Part shown: positions 11,914 through 22,867 of the stretch, in pieces
Numbering within the stretch: the stretch's first letter is position 1
Layout of the letters: the number at the start of each line of letters is the position of its first letter
Assembly (NCBI GenBank): GCA_037783545.1
Contig: JBBELK010000992.1
Location: 372,001-436,000, forward strand
From: Henricia sp. BOLD:AAB3569
Taxonomy: Eukaryota > Echinodermata > Asteroidea > Spinulosida > Echinasteridae
Length of the DNA: 64,000 bases
Reading direction: 5' to 3'
The notes under the pieces: model-generated
What the model was told of the DNA's origin: nothing
The model's input: only the letters and a program-made list of their open reading frames with translations
Database searches by the model: none
Made by a program: the position numbers and the translations under genes

Positions 11914-12035
11914 GAGAAAAATAAGAAACCGAGAAATTTCGAAAAATCCGAAACAACACTGAGATTTGAACCATGGACCTTATGATTGCAAGTCGCGCTC
12001 GCTTTTAACCAGACCACGAAGCTGGTTGCAAACCG
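11914..12035 (-). mobile_element. tRNA-derived SINE, decayed
   Basis: On the minus strand a tRNA-like head reads GTGGTCTGGTTAAAAGC (A-box region, about 12003-12018), then CGACTTGCAATC (anticodon-loop-like) and GGTTCAAATCT (B box, about 11962-11974). The short body runs into the T-rich/TAA end shared with the adjacent LINE tail. An intact cloverleaf cannot be drawn, so I call a SINE or tRNA pseudogene rather than a tRNA gene. Confidence 0.6.
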
Positions 12036-12871
12036 ATCGCATTCAAAACCCTAAATTCCTTAAAAATAACCAACCCCAAACCCTGAACCCTAAACCCTAG
12101 ACGCTAAAAAGGTACAAAACCTCTCGATTTTTCCCTCGCAGTAAAACAAAAATTACGCGTCCGGCACCATCCGTGATGATCCCCAATGATCCCTTAGCAC
12201 CGAACCTCGTTCCCAGGGTGGTCGAGCATCATCGTTCCAACTTCTCTTCTCACCTGGTATTGAATCATTTGCATATCCAAAAATATTGGATATATATGCA
12301 AATTAGCGCATAGTGGAAATGCATAGACCGATAAATAAATACAAAATAACTAAATCAATAAATAAGTAGGCCCACCGCCAGAGTCAACCGGTCAAAGAGT
12401 TTAGCCTAGGCCTATTCCTGATGCGATTCTGGTGATATTTTAGCCTCCAATGCGGAGTGTAGGGGATGGAGAGCGTCTACAACTGTTGCCTACATTTATT
12501 TGGGTTTTCTCTTGGCTAAGCAAGTAAGTAACGGTAATCTCACAGTAAGTAGGCCTACACATGATATGTCAGTGCTGTCGTGCCGCTTGACTCATTATTA
12601 AGCACGACCAGAACAAGTCCACAAGGTCACGGTTTCAAAAATTAGGGTTCTTTTTTTTCTGCGTGCCTCGGTCTACTGAGAAATTACCCATGGGGCAAAC
12701 AAATGTAAGTTTTGCTCCCTGTGCGCTGAAAATTTGATTTCCATGCGTTTAGGTCCCCACCCTGGGGCACGGAAATCGTGATTAAATCCCACCTAAAGGG
12801 TGTGGCATCGCGGGGTGGGGTAGCGCGGGGGAGGGTGGGGCAACAATTGATAGGTGCATTAGGTTGATATA
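12036..12871. other. intergenic; short CCCTAAA-like patch
   Basis: It contains a few degenerate CCCTAAA-type words (12060-12105) and a G-rich stretch (12790-12840). I see no coding frame. Confidence 0.4.
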
Positions 12872-13360
12872 GGTTTTCCTGGCCAATTTCAGCAAAAGAT
12901 CATTTAATTTCATTATTGCGCTTTCAAATTCACGCGATTTTTCTAATTTAAGCAAACTAGGGTTACTCTTTCGATATTATTGAATTCAATTTCGTTTTCG
13001 TGCACCCATGATTACTTTCTGTTCATTCTATTTTGTTTATAGGCATTCGAGACTACAAGATCGCCATTCTTTTGTTGAATATCCACCACCTTTTCCCAAT
13101 AGGTGCAATCAAATTCAGAGTCATCGAAGCGCACTGCGATTCTTTTTCGTTTATGGGCAACGCATTTCAACATTTGAGCGTTCAAATTCAACATGAGCAT
13201 GATACGGCTTACATGCTTGCGTTTAAAGTTAGCGATAATGTTCTGTTACTGGCAGTTGTGTGGCTTATCTGTCTTTTGCGTTTCATTAAAGTCTTATTGT
13301 TAGTCTTAATTGCAAATGTGTTCCTTTTGCTTTGTTACCCCATGATTATACTGTAAAATG
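12872..13360 (+). mobile_element. IS630-like transposon end, partner missing
   Basis: After a TA (12870-12871) the sequence GGTTTTCCTGGCCAATTTC closely matches the terminus of the IS630-like element at 16070 (GGTTTTCCCGGCCAATTTC). The following 450 bp are rich in subterminal words of the type CATTCAAATTC/ATTTCG, also like that element. No transposase is readable in this part and no matching right end is seen before 15.4 kb, so the copy is truncated or strongly diverged. Confidence 0.55.
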
Positions 13361-13559
13361 TGTCTAAAGAACGGTTGAATAAAGTTTTATGGCACATAAG
13401 TATAAAAAAACCAATACACGATATTTTGCTTGAATTTGTTTGCATTGTAATCGTTTGCATTGGTCTTTAATTAACTTTTTGTTTTCTTTATTCGTTAATG
13501 TTAAGACCATGCAAATTAAACATTAATTAATATGTGATTTTCTTATAAGGAGATCGTTA

Positions 13560-14530
13560 TAAGATTAAAACGTTGTTTCCGCAAACTTACGTTAGCCAAC
13601 GTTGGATCAACGTCAGTAATTGACGAAGAAACGTTGGACCAACGTTAGCCTAATGACGTTGTTCCAACGTAAACTTGCACTTCCGAATAACGTTGGCACA
13701 ACGTTGTTTATAAGTTGGCGTTAACGTTGGACAAACGTCTTATTGACGTCTTATCAACGTCTTTGTGGGGTCGTATGCAAAGCCAAAAGACGTATTTTTC
13801 TGACGTCTCCTATACATTACTTATACATATTCATTGATACTCATACATGTACACTACTGATACACTACTCATACACTACTCATATACACTACCATTATGC
13901 GCGACTTCTATTTATGCTCCACAAAAACCTGTACCCTGTAACCCATGGTTGGCACACACCTAATAACCAAATACCAAATTTAATTCTAATCACTCGCCAC
14001 TTTGAGTTTGTTCATCCCCGACAATTGCCAATTTGCCTATATTATCAAGCAACAACCCATTTACAAAAATCAAAACAACTGCCAAAACTGAAGCAAATTA
14101 GCTTTTTTACACGGTAAATCTAGTCACGACCACTTTAAGACGCACGACTCGAAAACGACTAAAAAAAGACGTCTTTAACACGTCGTCTTTAACACGTCGT
14201 GCCGTTTACGTCCGGTTGCCGTCAGAATAGCGACGCAAGCATGACGTAAATTGTTGTCCCTAAACCCACGTTAATTCGACGCAGTGTGTCGACGACGTAC
14301 TGACGTAATGTGATAACCTTTAAATGACGTATTACCGACGTTATATATGACACCTTATTGACGTCAAATATTGACGTTAAAGTAACGTCATATTGACCAA
14401 ATGTCTAACTTAATGCCGACGTATAGCAAATACGGAAATCGCCGGCCCATATCTGACGTCGTACCGACATTGTACACCGACGGGCGACGTTCGCCGACCT
14501 ATGCCGACCTTTGCCGACGTCGGTGCGACG
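13560..14530. repeat. word-biased ACGTTGG / GACGT region
   Basis: Segments 13560-13780 and 14150-14530 are packed with irregular copies of AACGTTGGANCAACGTT-like palindromic words, then GACGT/ACGTC words; 13815-13890 has TACACTACTCA repeats. Copies are degenerate and unevenly spaced. No protein is encoded. Confidence 0.75.
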
Positions 14531-14639
14531 TATGCTTGCTGTCTGGGTAAGGGTAATCTCGGAGGAATATTGGTGCCACGAACTACGCGAAAAAAAACCC
14601 ACCACGTGCGTCGTATTCACCGCTCGTAACGCTATGGAC

Positions 14640-15215
14640 TTTTTCACGATTCGTCACTATGCAAAAAATGCAAGCCGGCTGTGCTACTTATTCGCCGCGC
14701 CTATTCTTTTGCATGTGTCTGTGAAAATCTGAACTGTCGCCTTCAGTTTCGTCATTGATATTATCCCATCTGGATTTGGGACAAGGCCGGTACTTACACA
14801 GATGGACACGTGGTTATTTTAGCATTTGATTTATCAATTAATTCCTTCTTAAACGCTGCAAATTCTACAGTGTGTTTGATTTTTCCTCAAGTTAGGAGTA
14901 TTTGGTTCACGCAATGTCTGTTGGTTCCCGGCAGGAGGCGTTGCCTTGTAATGCGCAAGGCGCCATCGGTCACCAGCGTAATGTCGGTATTCGTCACTAC
15001 GCAAAAAAACGCTGGGCCAATCATGAGCCTATTTGCCATTCTGCATTTTTTAATAACTAAAAAACCACTCAAATTGTTTATTTAAAACCTTCACAAATGA
15101 AAATTTACATCTTTAGAACTCTAAATATGACAAAATCTCAATTTCGGAAAAATCGCTTATTCGCCACTATGCGAAAAATGCCTTATTCGCCACTATGCGA
15201 AAAATGCGACGAAAT
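14640..15215. repeat. ATTCGCCACTATGCGAAAAATGC repeats, about 25 bp
   Basis: Two adjacent copies lie at about 15157-15206 and diverged single copies at about 14650 and 14992. They look like subterminal repeats of a DNA transposon whose ends I cannot define. Confidence 0.6.
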
Positions 15216-15481
15216 GAGCAGCCAATTTAACCACTACGCTATTCTATTTCGCGCTAAATCGAATGCTACTGAAAAGGGTCATTTGATTTCGTTTGATTTC
15301 GTTTGATGACCAGTCAAATGTACTGTTGCGTCATTCGATTTAACAAAATAATCATTCAATTTAACAATTCAACAAAGCAGCATTCAAATTCGCAGGAGCT
15401 TTTTGAGGCGTGTGTTTAGTCATTCAAATTCATTTTTGGAATGTGTGCAATCTAAAAAACGCTTTGTTAAACTTTTGTTTC

Positions 15482-16057
15482 CTTAAGAATGTTAAAGGCA
15501 TACTCAACTCTGTCGTTGGTTCACAAACATATAAGCTGATTAGCGATCTTCTTGCCCCTAAGAAACCAAATGAAGCTACATATCAAGAACTAGTGGACAG
15601 ACTAGAGAAGCATTTCAAACCCACAAAGTCTAGCATCATCGCTCGCTTTCAATTCAACAGCCGCTGTCGGCGATCTGGTGAATCAATCGCCGAATATTTA
15701 GCAGCACTACGTGCACTGGCCAGTGACTGCAAGTTTGGCCAAAACCTTGATGAAATGCTGAGAGACAGACTTGTGTGTGGCGTGCAGAATGAACGCATCC
15801 AGAAATCCCTGCTTGCCCAACCAGAAGACAAACTTGACCTCAAGCGCACAGTGGAACTTGCACAATCAATGCAGCTCGCAGGTGATCAGGCAAAGATGTT
15901 GTCAGCCTCTACCAGCACAATGGCTGAATCAAATACCACTGTCAACGCTTTCAAAAAGAAACAAGCTCAACGCTCAAACAGACCAACATGGTCAAATCAA
16001 CGGCAGACATCTGCACGCAGTATAGTTCTACACAGCAGCAAAAGCCCAGAAAACCTT
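15482..16057 (+). pseudogene. gag: Mag-type gypsy gag, part 1
   Basis: Nucleocapsid precursor of a Ty3/gypsy LTR retrotransposon. Recognisable blocks are LISDLLAPKKP, LVDRLEKHFKPTKS, FQFNSRCRRSGESIAEYLA, LRALASDCKFG and LRDRLVCGVQNERIQKSLL, the usual gag core of the Mag lineage. The 5' part of gag and the 5' LTR are missing; unrelated AT-rich DNA precedes 15482. Near 16020 the frame is lost by a small indel: in the neighbouring frame the sequence reads QQQKPRKP and, after the insertion that ends at 19447, continues directly into the zinc knuckle CGNCGTFHKRREC. This shows where the gene was split. The element is inactive. Confidence 0.88.
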
Positions 16058-16069
16058 AATAATAATATA

Positions 16070-18066
16070 GGTTTTCCCGGCCAATTTCGCAAAATGTTCA
16101 TTCACTTTTGAATATCAGGTATTCGTTTTCATCTGATTTTGAGAATCGCTCTGAACACGCGTTTTATTTTCGCTACCAGAGTATTCGATTCCATTTTCGT
16201 TCAATAAATTACGTGATCGTGCAGACGCTTTCGTTTATGTCTAGTCAAAATCATTTACAAGACTTCGTTTTCGCTGTTAGAGGGCAAATTCAAACATTGA
16301 CCATTCTATTTCACCTTTAGTTTAATGCCACCGGCGCCAAATAGAAATCAGGAGTTTCTTTTTCATTTACAGCCGGTCAAATTTGCTATAATCTGAAATC
16401 AATTTCAAATTAAATTCTAAGCTGCATCGTGCCTCATTGGTTGAAAACAAAGATCACTGTAGTTGATTACTGATTAACATTAAATTAAGATCAAAATATT
16501 CCATTTCCATTATTTACCTATATTATCTAACATAAAGGACGTTATTTTATGCCTCTTTGCATTACATTCTGTCACCCACCCCCTTCCTTTCAACGCCACC
16601 ACTGACTACATGTTGTGACAGTTAGAATTTAGCCCTCAATCGGTTCTCCGGCTAGGCAACGAGGGAGATAAGTTTGGGCATGAGCGTACCACCTTGTGCA
16701 TTTTTCGTGGGTTATTTCTCCGATGTTGTTACGGGCTATTTCCTGTAAACAGGTAGATCTCCAGGCTTGTAGGTTAACCCCTTCTTGCGCTACAGCAGCT
16801 CGGTCTCCCATACGATGCTTCCAGTCGGGAAGCCCAAGCATCCGCTTCACCCCTGCCTTGAAAGCTGAATGTGCCATTTCAGTCGGGTTCAAGAATGGCG
16901 AATACGGAGGAAGACGTTTTATGACAAAGGGTTCTGCGTCTGGTGGTAGTTCAGCTCGGACGTGTGGGCGAGCGTTATCATATATGAAGTAGATACGCTC
17001 TTCTTCGGGATATAACCTGCGGCACTCGTCAACCGTTGAGGCAAGGAATTCCTCAAAGGTAGCTCTAGTCACGGTTTGAGAAGAAATCCTGTGATTTACA
17101 AGTGCAGCCTCATCGGATATAGCAAAGGTGATGTTTACTTGTTTACCTCGCTGATTATGTACAACTCGCCTTGCTGGTTCTCCACGAGGAGCTCTTCCCT
17201 GTGATCTGCGAGTCCATATGTTATAACCAGTCTCGTCTATGTACACGCGATGCCCTAGTACATCCTCGCGCAAGAACCAATTGGCATACTCGCGTCTAGC
17301 ATCTAAAACGCGTGCTGCGTTGCGCAGGTCTGGGACATCCTCCGCCAGCTTAAGTGTCATTAGCATGCCGTTTAAGGTGCGAGCGATGGTGCTTGTAGAT
17401 ACGGTCGGTTTATGAGGAAGGCGAGCCTCAAGTTGCTGTTTCATTTGCACCAGAGTCAATAATGGATTTTCATCAAGAAGTTCCTCCAGTGTTGCGCGCA
17501 TGTCCTCGTCAACTTTTCGGTTTCTAGCTCCACCTTTAGGAAGTTGGTCTCTGCGGCCTTCACGTACAAACATCCCTACGATTGTTCTTGCGGTGGATCG
17601 ATTTATACCGAGAGTATCGGCATCAATGAGACGGTTTCGGTCGACATTAGAGGTTCGTCTATAATGGCCTCGTGCTGCCATCACGTACGGGTTTATTCAA
17701 GTCGAATATCGAATAAAGAGTGGCAATCCGCTTCAATTTCTGCTTGATTTTATAAGATTTGGTGTCAGGTTTGGAATTCTGTGATGTAACCTGCTATTTT
17801 GAATGAACAAAGCGTACATTTCTTTGCACATTCTCGAAATTGTATTCCCAAACTCCGCGCGAAAATGTGTGCTTGCGTAAATGAATGCACAGGTATGTCA
17901 GGTAATTGGCCGTCTGTTTCTTAAAACAGAATGCGCGGACAATGAAAACGAATGAACTTCCGCTGAATTGAAAATGGGATTTAAGACGTGCATCCAGATT
18001 CAGATGAAAACGAATGTCTGATTTTCAGAAGTGAATGAACATTTTGCGAAATTGGCCGGGAAAACC
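16070..18066 (-). mobile_element. IS630/Tc1-like DNA transposon, complete
   Basis: A 1,997-bp element with TIRs of at least 65 bp. The left end GGTTTTCCCGGCCAATTTCG and the reverse complement of the right end agree with few mismatches through TTCGTTTTCATCTG. TA lies on both sides (16068-16069 and 18067-18068), as expected for the Tc1/mariner-IS630 superfamily. It sits inside the AAT repeat tail of a LINE. The single gene (16629-17684, minus) is intact, so the copy could be recent. Confidence 0.92.
16629..17684 (-). CDS. IS630/Tc1-like DDE transposase
   Basis: Cut-and-paste transposase of 351 residues, a usual length for the superfamily, acting in the nucleus on the flanking TIRs. Residues 1-110 form a helix-turn-helix region (LGINRSTARTIV; HKPTVSTSTIARTLNGM). 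The catalytic triad is visible: D150 in YIDETGYNIW, D236 in IYDNARPHV and E269 in SPFLNPTE. By my count 32 residues separate the second Asp and the Glu, shorter than the 34 of classical Tc1. The first two codons are both ATG; I use the upstream one. No stop or frameshift is present. An intron-less frame and intact TIRs suggest it may still be functional. A degraded relative lies at 23484-23781. Confidence 0.93.
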   Translation of the reverse strand: MMAARGHYRRTSNVDRNRLIDADTLGINRSTARTIVGMFVREGRRDQLPKGGARNRKVDEDMRATLEELLDENPLLTLVQMKQQLEARLPHKPTVSTSTIARTLNGMLMTLKLAEDVPDLRNAARVLDARREYANWFLREDVLGHRVYIDETGYNIWTRRSQGRAPRGEPARRVVHNQRGKQVNITFAISDEAALVNHRISSQTVTRATFEEFLASTVDECRRLYPEEERIYFIYDNARPHVRAELPPDAEPFVIKRLPPYSPFLNPTEMAHSAFKAGVKRMLGLPDWKHRMGDRAAVAQEGVNLQAWRSTCLQEIARNNIGEITHEKCTRWYAHAQTYLPRCLAGEPIEG

Positions 18067-18239
18067 TATAATAATAATAATAGGATTTGTAATGCGCACA
18101 TATCCATCCTGCTGCAGAGAACCTAAAAAAAAAAACAAAGTAATATTAAACATGAAAGAAACAATAAAAAACTAGACCTGTGTTCGTTCTTGACAACGAA
18201 CACATGGCTGTTCCCCTCCTTTTTATAAACATATATGGT

Positions 18240-19070
18240 GTTCGGGATGACCTTTGTTAGTGATCGTATATGAAGAAATCACGATCGTAGGTCAAACGGT
18301 TGAGTTTTTATCGATTTTTAAATATTGAATATTATTACATGCCCCTTTAATCTGACATGTAGGGAAGGTCAATGGTGTTGCTATATGTTTGGATACCCCA
18401 CCCTAGTCGAAGTGTAACACAGTAGACCCCATCGTGATATATTGTACCCCTTTCAAATGGAAAGGCAAAATCTGTTTGACCAATAGGAAACGAGGTCAAA
18501 AGTCAAGCCATGTGCGCATCTTAAAGACATTTGTTAGTGATCGTATATGCAGAAGGAATCAAATTCGTAGGTCAAACGGTTGATTTGTTATTGATTTTCC
18601 AATATTTCATTACGTAATCATCTTGTCGCTAGAGGGCGCTATTTCGTACGATGACGTCATCACTTATATTTTTGGAAAACTTAAGGGCCTCTGATAATAA
18701 CACCATTGACCCCATCTCAAAACCTCCTACCACTTTCAAACTAAGGGCCACTTCCGGTTTCGACCGGAAGTGAGCAAGGTCAAAGGTCACGACCATATTT
18801 TGTTGGATACACCATCCTAGGTCCAAGTGTAATACAGTTGACCACATTCAGATATATTGTACCACTTTCAAATGGCAAGGCAAAATCTGTTTGACCAATA
18901 GGAAACGAGGTCCAAGGTCAAGGGGTGTGCGCATCTCAAAGACCCTTGTTAGTCATCGTATATGGCGAAGGAATCAAGATCGTAGGTCAAACGGTTGATT
19001 TGTTAATGATTTTTGAATAATTAATTTATTAAACTTCATGCCCCTTTAATCTGACACGTGATGACGTCAT
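18240..19070. repeat. tandemly repeated units in LINE 3' UTR
   Basis: Three imperfect copies of a segment containing TTGTTAGTSATCGTATATG and GTAGGTCAAACGGTTGA start near 18256, 18533 and 18947. Other parts (TCAAATGG...TTTGACCAATAGGAAACGAG) occur near 18456 and 18866. The spacings (about 278 and 415 bp) differ because of internal insertions. Confidence 0.75.
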
Positions 19071-19447
19071 CATGACGCCATTAGTACTGTGCACAAATTC
19101 ACATAGTGACCAATGTCCATGTGAAGTTTGAAGTCAATCATGAATGTGCAAGTGCCCGAAAAAGCGTCTGAAAAAAAGTGAAAGAAGAAAAAAAAAAAAG
19201 AAAAAAAAAACAGCCAATGATAGGAACAACCAAATTAGTCCTTGAAAACCTGAGACATGAGATAAGTTTTTAGAAGTGATTTGAATTTTGTTGTACAGAT
19301 CTAAGATCTAAGATTAAGCGGTAGAGAGTTCCAGATGTATGGTCCGGTTGCAGAAAGTATTCTGTCACCCCAAGAGTGTCGAGACTTGGATTCCTTGAGG
19401 AGAAGCATGTTGCTGGATCGTAGTTTCCTTGGCGGAGTGTAAACTTG

Positions 19448-20196
19448 AACCTTGTGGAAATTGTGGAACTTTTCACAAGAGGCGCGAATGCCCAGCCTAT
19501 GGCAAGACTTGCCACAAATGTAACAAAAATAATCACTATGCTGATTACTGCAGAAGCAGCCGCCACGTCTACACAGTAAACCCCGATTCATACTCGGAGG
19601 AAGACGAACCTGCCGTGGATGAGCACGAATTATTTTACGTTCGAGCCGTGGACAACACCAACTTGAACTTGAAACATGACATCCACGCTACGCTTGTGGT
19701 GAATAACACACACGTTCCTGTTCAACTTGACACTGGTGCACGTTGTAACGTCCTGCCCATGAATGTTTACAACGTCATCGCACCACCTAAGTCCATTGAT
19801 AATTCAAAGTCAACCAAGCTCATCGCTTATGGAGGAACCGAGCTCCACACAGTTGGACTAGCTACACTGCCATGTCGCATTGACCCATCGCTGACTGACA
19901 ACAATATTGACTTTCACATTGTTGATACACAAGTGAAAGCTTTCCTCAGCTTAACCGATTGCCTCCGTCTAGGCCTGCTGTCTGTCAATAACTTAGTTTA
20001 CCATGTCTCCAATGACACCACATCGCCTCAAGTCTTCAAAGACTACGAAGACCTGTTTGACAGTTCGCTCGGGTCACTACCAGTCATCTACACCATGACC
20101 ATAGACCCCAATGCTACGCCGGTTGTCCGACCCCACGTCGCATCCCTGCTGCAATGCAAGATACATGTAAGGTCAAGTCCGAACTGCAGCGGATGA
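19448..20196 (+). pseudogene. Mag-type gypsy zinc knuckle and protease
   Basis: Continuation of the gypsy polyprotein after the nested insertion. It begins with CGNCGTFHKRREC and the zinc knuckle CHKCNKNNHYADYC (CX2CX4HX4C), then an acidic linker and the retropepsin domain: VQLDTGARCNVLP contains the catalytic DTG, with KLIAYGG and DCLRLGLL further on. The protein then reads toward the RT (DLFDSSLGSLPV) but leaves the frame at about 20150-20190, where the RT frame takes over. The interruption was at the very codon preceding the zinc motif. Confidence 0.9.
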
Positions 20197-21200
20197 CTAC
20201 CCTAGGCGTGATCACTTCAGTCTCCGAACCGACAGACTGGGTTTCCTCCATGGTCGCGACTCATAAGAAAAACAGCGAAGAAATCCGCTTATGCATCGAC
20301 CCTCGCGACCTTAACGGAGCACTGAAACGCCCGCACCACCCTACCCGAACAGTAGAGGAAGTCGCTGCCAAGATGGATGGTGCGACAGTTTTCTCAGTGC
20401 TTGATGCTAAATGCTCGTTCTGGCAGATCCCCTTGGATTACGAATCATCACTGCTGACTACATTCAGCACGCCATATGGCAGATACCGCTATCTTCGCAT
20501 GCCCTACGGCCTCTGTTCTGCCTCCGATGTGTACCAGGGAACCATGGAGCAGATATTCGCCGATCTGCCATGCTCCATCACCGTAGATGACATACTAGTT
20601 GGTGGACGCACTAAAGAAGAACATGATCGAAACCTCAAGACTGTCCTAGTCCTTGATTGGATACGCAAAATCACCATGCGCCTCAACCCCACAAAGTGCC
20701 GCTTCGGTCTTGAACAAGTCTCATATGTCGGTCACGTCTTCACCGCCAATGGACTTCAGCCTGACCCAGCTAAAGTCAGTGCTATCACCGACATGCCTCC
20801 ATCCAACGACGTTACTGCCCTACAACGCTTCCTTGGCATGGTGACATACCTGGCCAAGTTTGTACCCAACTTGAGCGACTTAACAGCCCCACTACGCGAG
20901 CTCACACATAGTGACATCCATTGGTGCTGGCTAGAGCAACACAATGCCGCATTTCTAGCGATCAAGGACAAGATTGCTAATGCGCCGACACTCACGTACT
21001 TTGATGTCCGCAAGCCAGTCACGTTGACCTGCGATGCCTCCAAGTTTGGCCTTGGCGCAGCCTGCCTTCAAAAGGGCGCCCCTGTCGCGTATGCTTCACG
21101 TACCATGAGTGACACTGAACAACGCTACGCACATATTGAAAAAAGAACTGCTTGCAGTTGTGTTTGCCTGCACCAAGTTCCACGACTACATATACGGTAA
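20154..21200 (+). pseudogene. Mag-type gypsy reverse transcriptase
   Basis: RT domain of the same element: LCIDPRDLNGALKR, VFSVLDAKCSFWQIPL (first catalytic Asp), RMPYGLCSASDVYQ, ITVDDILVGG (the YXDD motif is TVDD here, Asp pair kept), CRFGLEQVSYVGHVFTANG and the start of RNase H (LTCDASKFGLGAACLQ). The frame is left near 21140-21200, and RNase H continues in the frame starting 21109. The RT itself reads through without an internal stop. Confidence 0.93.
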
Positions 21201-21804
21201 AGACATCGTAGTCGAAACTGACCACCAACCATTAGTCACCATCGTCAAAAAGCCTCTGATGAGTGCCCCTGCGCGGCTTCAACGCATGCTTCTCCGGTTA
21301 CAGAGGTATAACATCATCCTCGTGTACAAGAAAGGAACAGAATTGTTCCTTGCCGACACTTTGTCACGTGCACCCTTGATAACGACCGGTACTGAAAATG
21401 ATGACCTGCAAGTCATGACCCACCTGCCAATCTCTGACATGCGACTTGAACAGCTCAAGAAAGCAACTGCTTGTGACTCCGCCATGCAACAGCTCACTGA
21501 TGTCATCAGCCGCGGATGGCCTTCGCATATCAACATTGCCCCACCAAAGGCCCACCCCTACTTCGCGTTCAGAGATGAACTGATTCTCGACCGCGGTATC
21601 ATCTTAAAGGGACACAAGGCCATCATTCCCAAGTCACTAGGCGCAGAATACATCCAAATACTGCATGAAGGTCACCCAGGCATCGAGGCTACCAAACGCA
21701 GAGCCAGAGATGTAGTTTACTGGCCATCAATGTGCCTTGATATCGAGCAGTCCTTCTCCGGGTGCACAGTTTGCAACGCTACCAAAGCCCACCAACAGAA
21801 ATAA
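21109..21804 (+). pseudogene. Mag-type gypsy RNase H and integrase N-part
   Basis: It contains the RNase H block ELLAVVFACTKFHDYIYG and VETDHQPLVTI, then PARLQRMLLRLQRYNI and TLSRAP, a signature of Mag-lineage elements. The integrase zinc finger follows: HEGHPGIEATKRRARDVVYW and CTVCNATK (HHCC). A TAA at 21802-21804 interrupts the frame, but the same frame continues with WEHIGVDLFHW, which holds the first catalytic Asp of the integrase core. Confidence 0.92.
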
Positions 21805-22867
21805 CCACTGAAAAGCTACCCCCCACCAAGCCTCCCATGGGAACACATTGGAGTTGACCTATTCCATTGGAACGGTATGGATTACCTAGCCTTGGTGACT
21901 CATACTCCGGCTGGTTTGACTTCGCTTCACTCGACAACACCTGTGCCTTTACAGTCATTGAGGTACTCAAGAGACAATTCTCCATCCATGGAATCCCCCG
22001 TATCGTTCTCAGTGACAACGCGCGACAATTTGATTGCTTCGCCTTCAAACAATTCGCACAGTCATGGGGCTTTCAGCATACAACCAGCAGTCCCCATTTT
22101 CCCCAGTCCAATGGCCTTGCAGAAAGCTCTGTCAAGCGCGCCAAACAACTCCTCGAGAAGACAAAACGCGATGGTTCAGACCTCTACCGAAACCTGCTGA
22201 ACATTCGCAATGTCCCAACCAACTCCCAGCTTGGCTCACCTTCCCAACGTCTCATGTCACGGCGTCTTCGCCACTCCTTAAACCCGCCATTTACACACGC
22301 GTCACGGCACAGTTACGCAAGAGGCAACATCAACAGAAGTCTTCATACGACAAATCTGCCAAGCCCCTTCGACCACTGAAACCAGGGCAAGTTGTCCGTC
22401 TACAATCACCCAAAGGGCACGATCAGCTTGGAATTGTCCAAAAGCATTCCAGAAACCCCAGATCGTACATCGTCAATGCCCAAGGCACACTCTACCGCCG
22501 CAATCGGAGACACTTATTGCCAGTCCCTGAACCACCTCCACAGCAACAACACTCACCTGACTTCTACTTACCGCCACAGGATCCACTGCCTCAGCCTGCC
22601 GTCCCCCACGCATGCAGGTGCGAATCCACATACAATCGCGGACGTCCCTTTGTTCCTCTTTTGTTTGGACATATTTTTCCTTACTCTCGTTGGTTTTGTA
22701 CAGGAGCGAATCGCGGACGTTCGCTTGCCAATCGCGGACGATATTGTTCTCTTTGTTAGACCTCCCTAAAACGTCCACGATTGTTTGGGAGAACAAGCGC
22801 ACCTCCACCACAGCCAGTTCTCACTCGTTCCGGTCGCATCTCGAAGCCAAATCCTAAATACACTTAA
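21805..22867 (+). pseudogene. Mag-type gypsy integrase core and C-terminus
   Basis: The integrase core changes frame at about 21900 and continues as YSGWFDFASLD, then LSDNARQF (second Asp) and SNGLAESSVKRAKQLL (catalytic Glu), so all three D,D,E residues are still encoded. Another shift lies near 22260-22320. The tail reads LKPGQVVRLQSPKGHDQLG and, after the MITE at 22615-22801, PPPQPVLTRSGRISKPNPKY followed by TAA at 22865-22867. At least three frameshifts, one stop and one insertion make the gene non-functional. Confidence 0.9.
22615..22801 (+). mobile_element. short MITE with ATCGCGGACGT ends, copy 1
   Basis: A 187-bp insertion in the end of the gypsy pol. Its limits are given by comparison with an inverted copy at 45690-45860: shared sequence starts CAGGTGCGAATCCACATAC and ends GGGAGAACAAGCGCA. 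Both ends carry ACAATCGYGGACGT in inverted orientation about 15 bp from the edge, and two more ATCGCGGAC words lie inside. No target duplication could be fixed with certainty. Confidence 0.75.

Larger units (their letters stand above)
16058..19447 (-). mobile_element. LINE 3' fragment inserted in gypsy gag
   Basis: A reverse-strand, 5'-truncated non-LTR retrotransposon. Its coding tail (about 19270-19440, minus) reads SKSRHSWGDRILSATGPYIW and NSLPLNLRS, the usual end of CR1/L2-type RTs. About 1.2 kb of 3' UTR follows, and the (ATT)n tail lies at 16058-16067 and 18067-18083. AACCTT on both sides (16052-16057 and 19448-19453) is a likely short target duplication. The tail was later split by the IS630-like element at 16070-18066. 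Within the 3' UTR a unit containing GATCGTAGGTCAAACGGTTG recurs near 18285, 18567 and 18981. Confidence 0.8.

Noticed and set aside
12060..12105. Interstitial telomere (CCCTAAA-like words)
   Set aside because: Only four or five irregular words with different spacers; chance or a simple-sequence remnant.
22392..22769. Envelope-like gene after the gypsy pol
   Set aside because: The frame is out of register with the integrase tail and runs through a MITE; no signal peptide or membrane segment of an envelope is seen.
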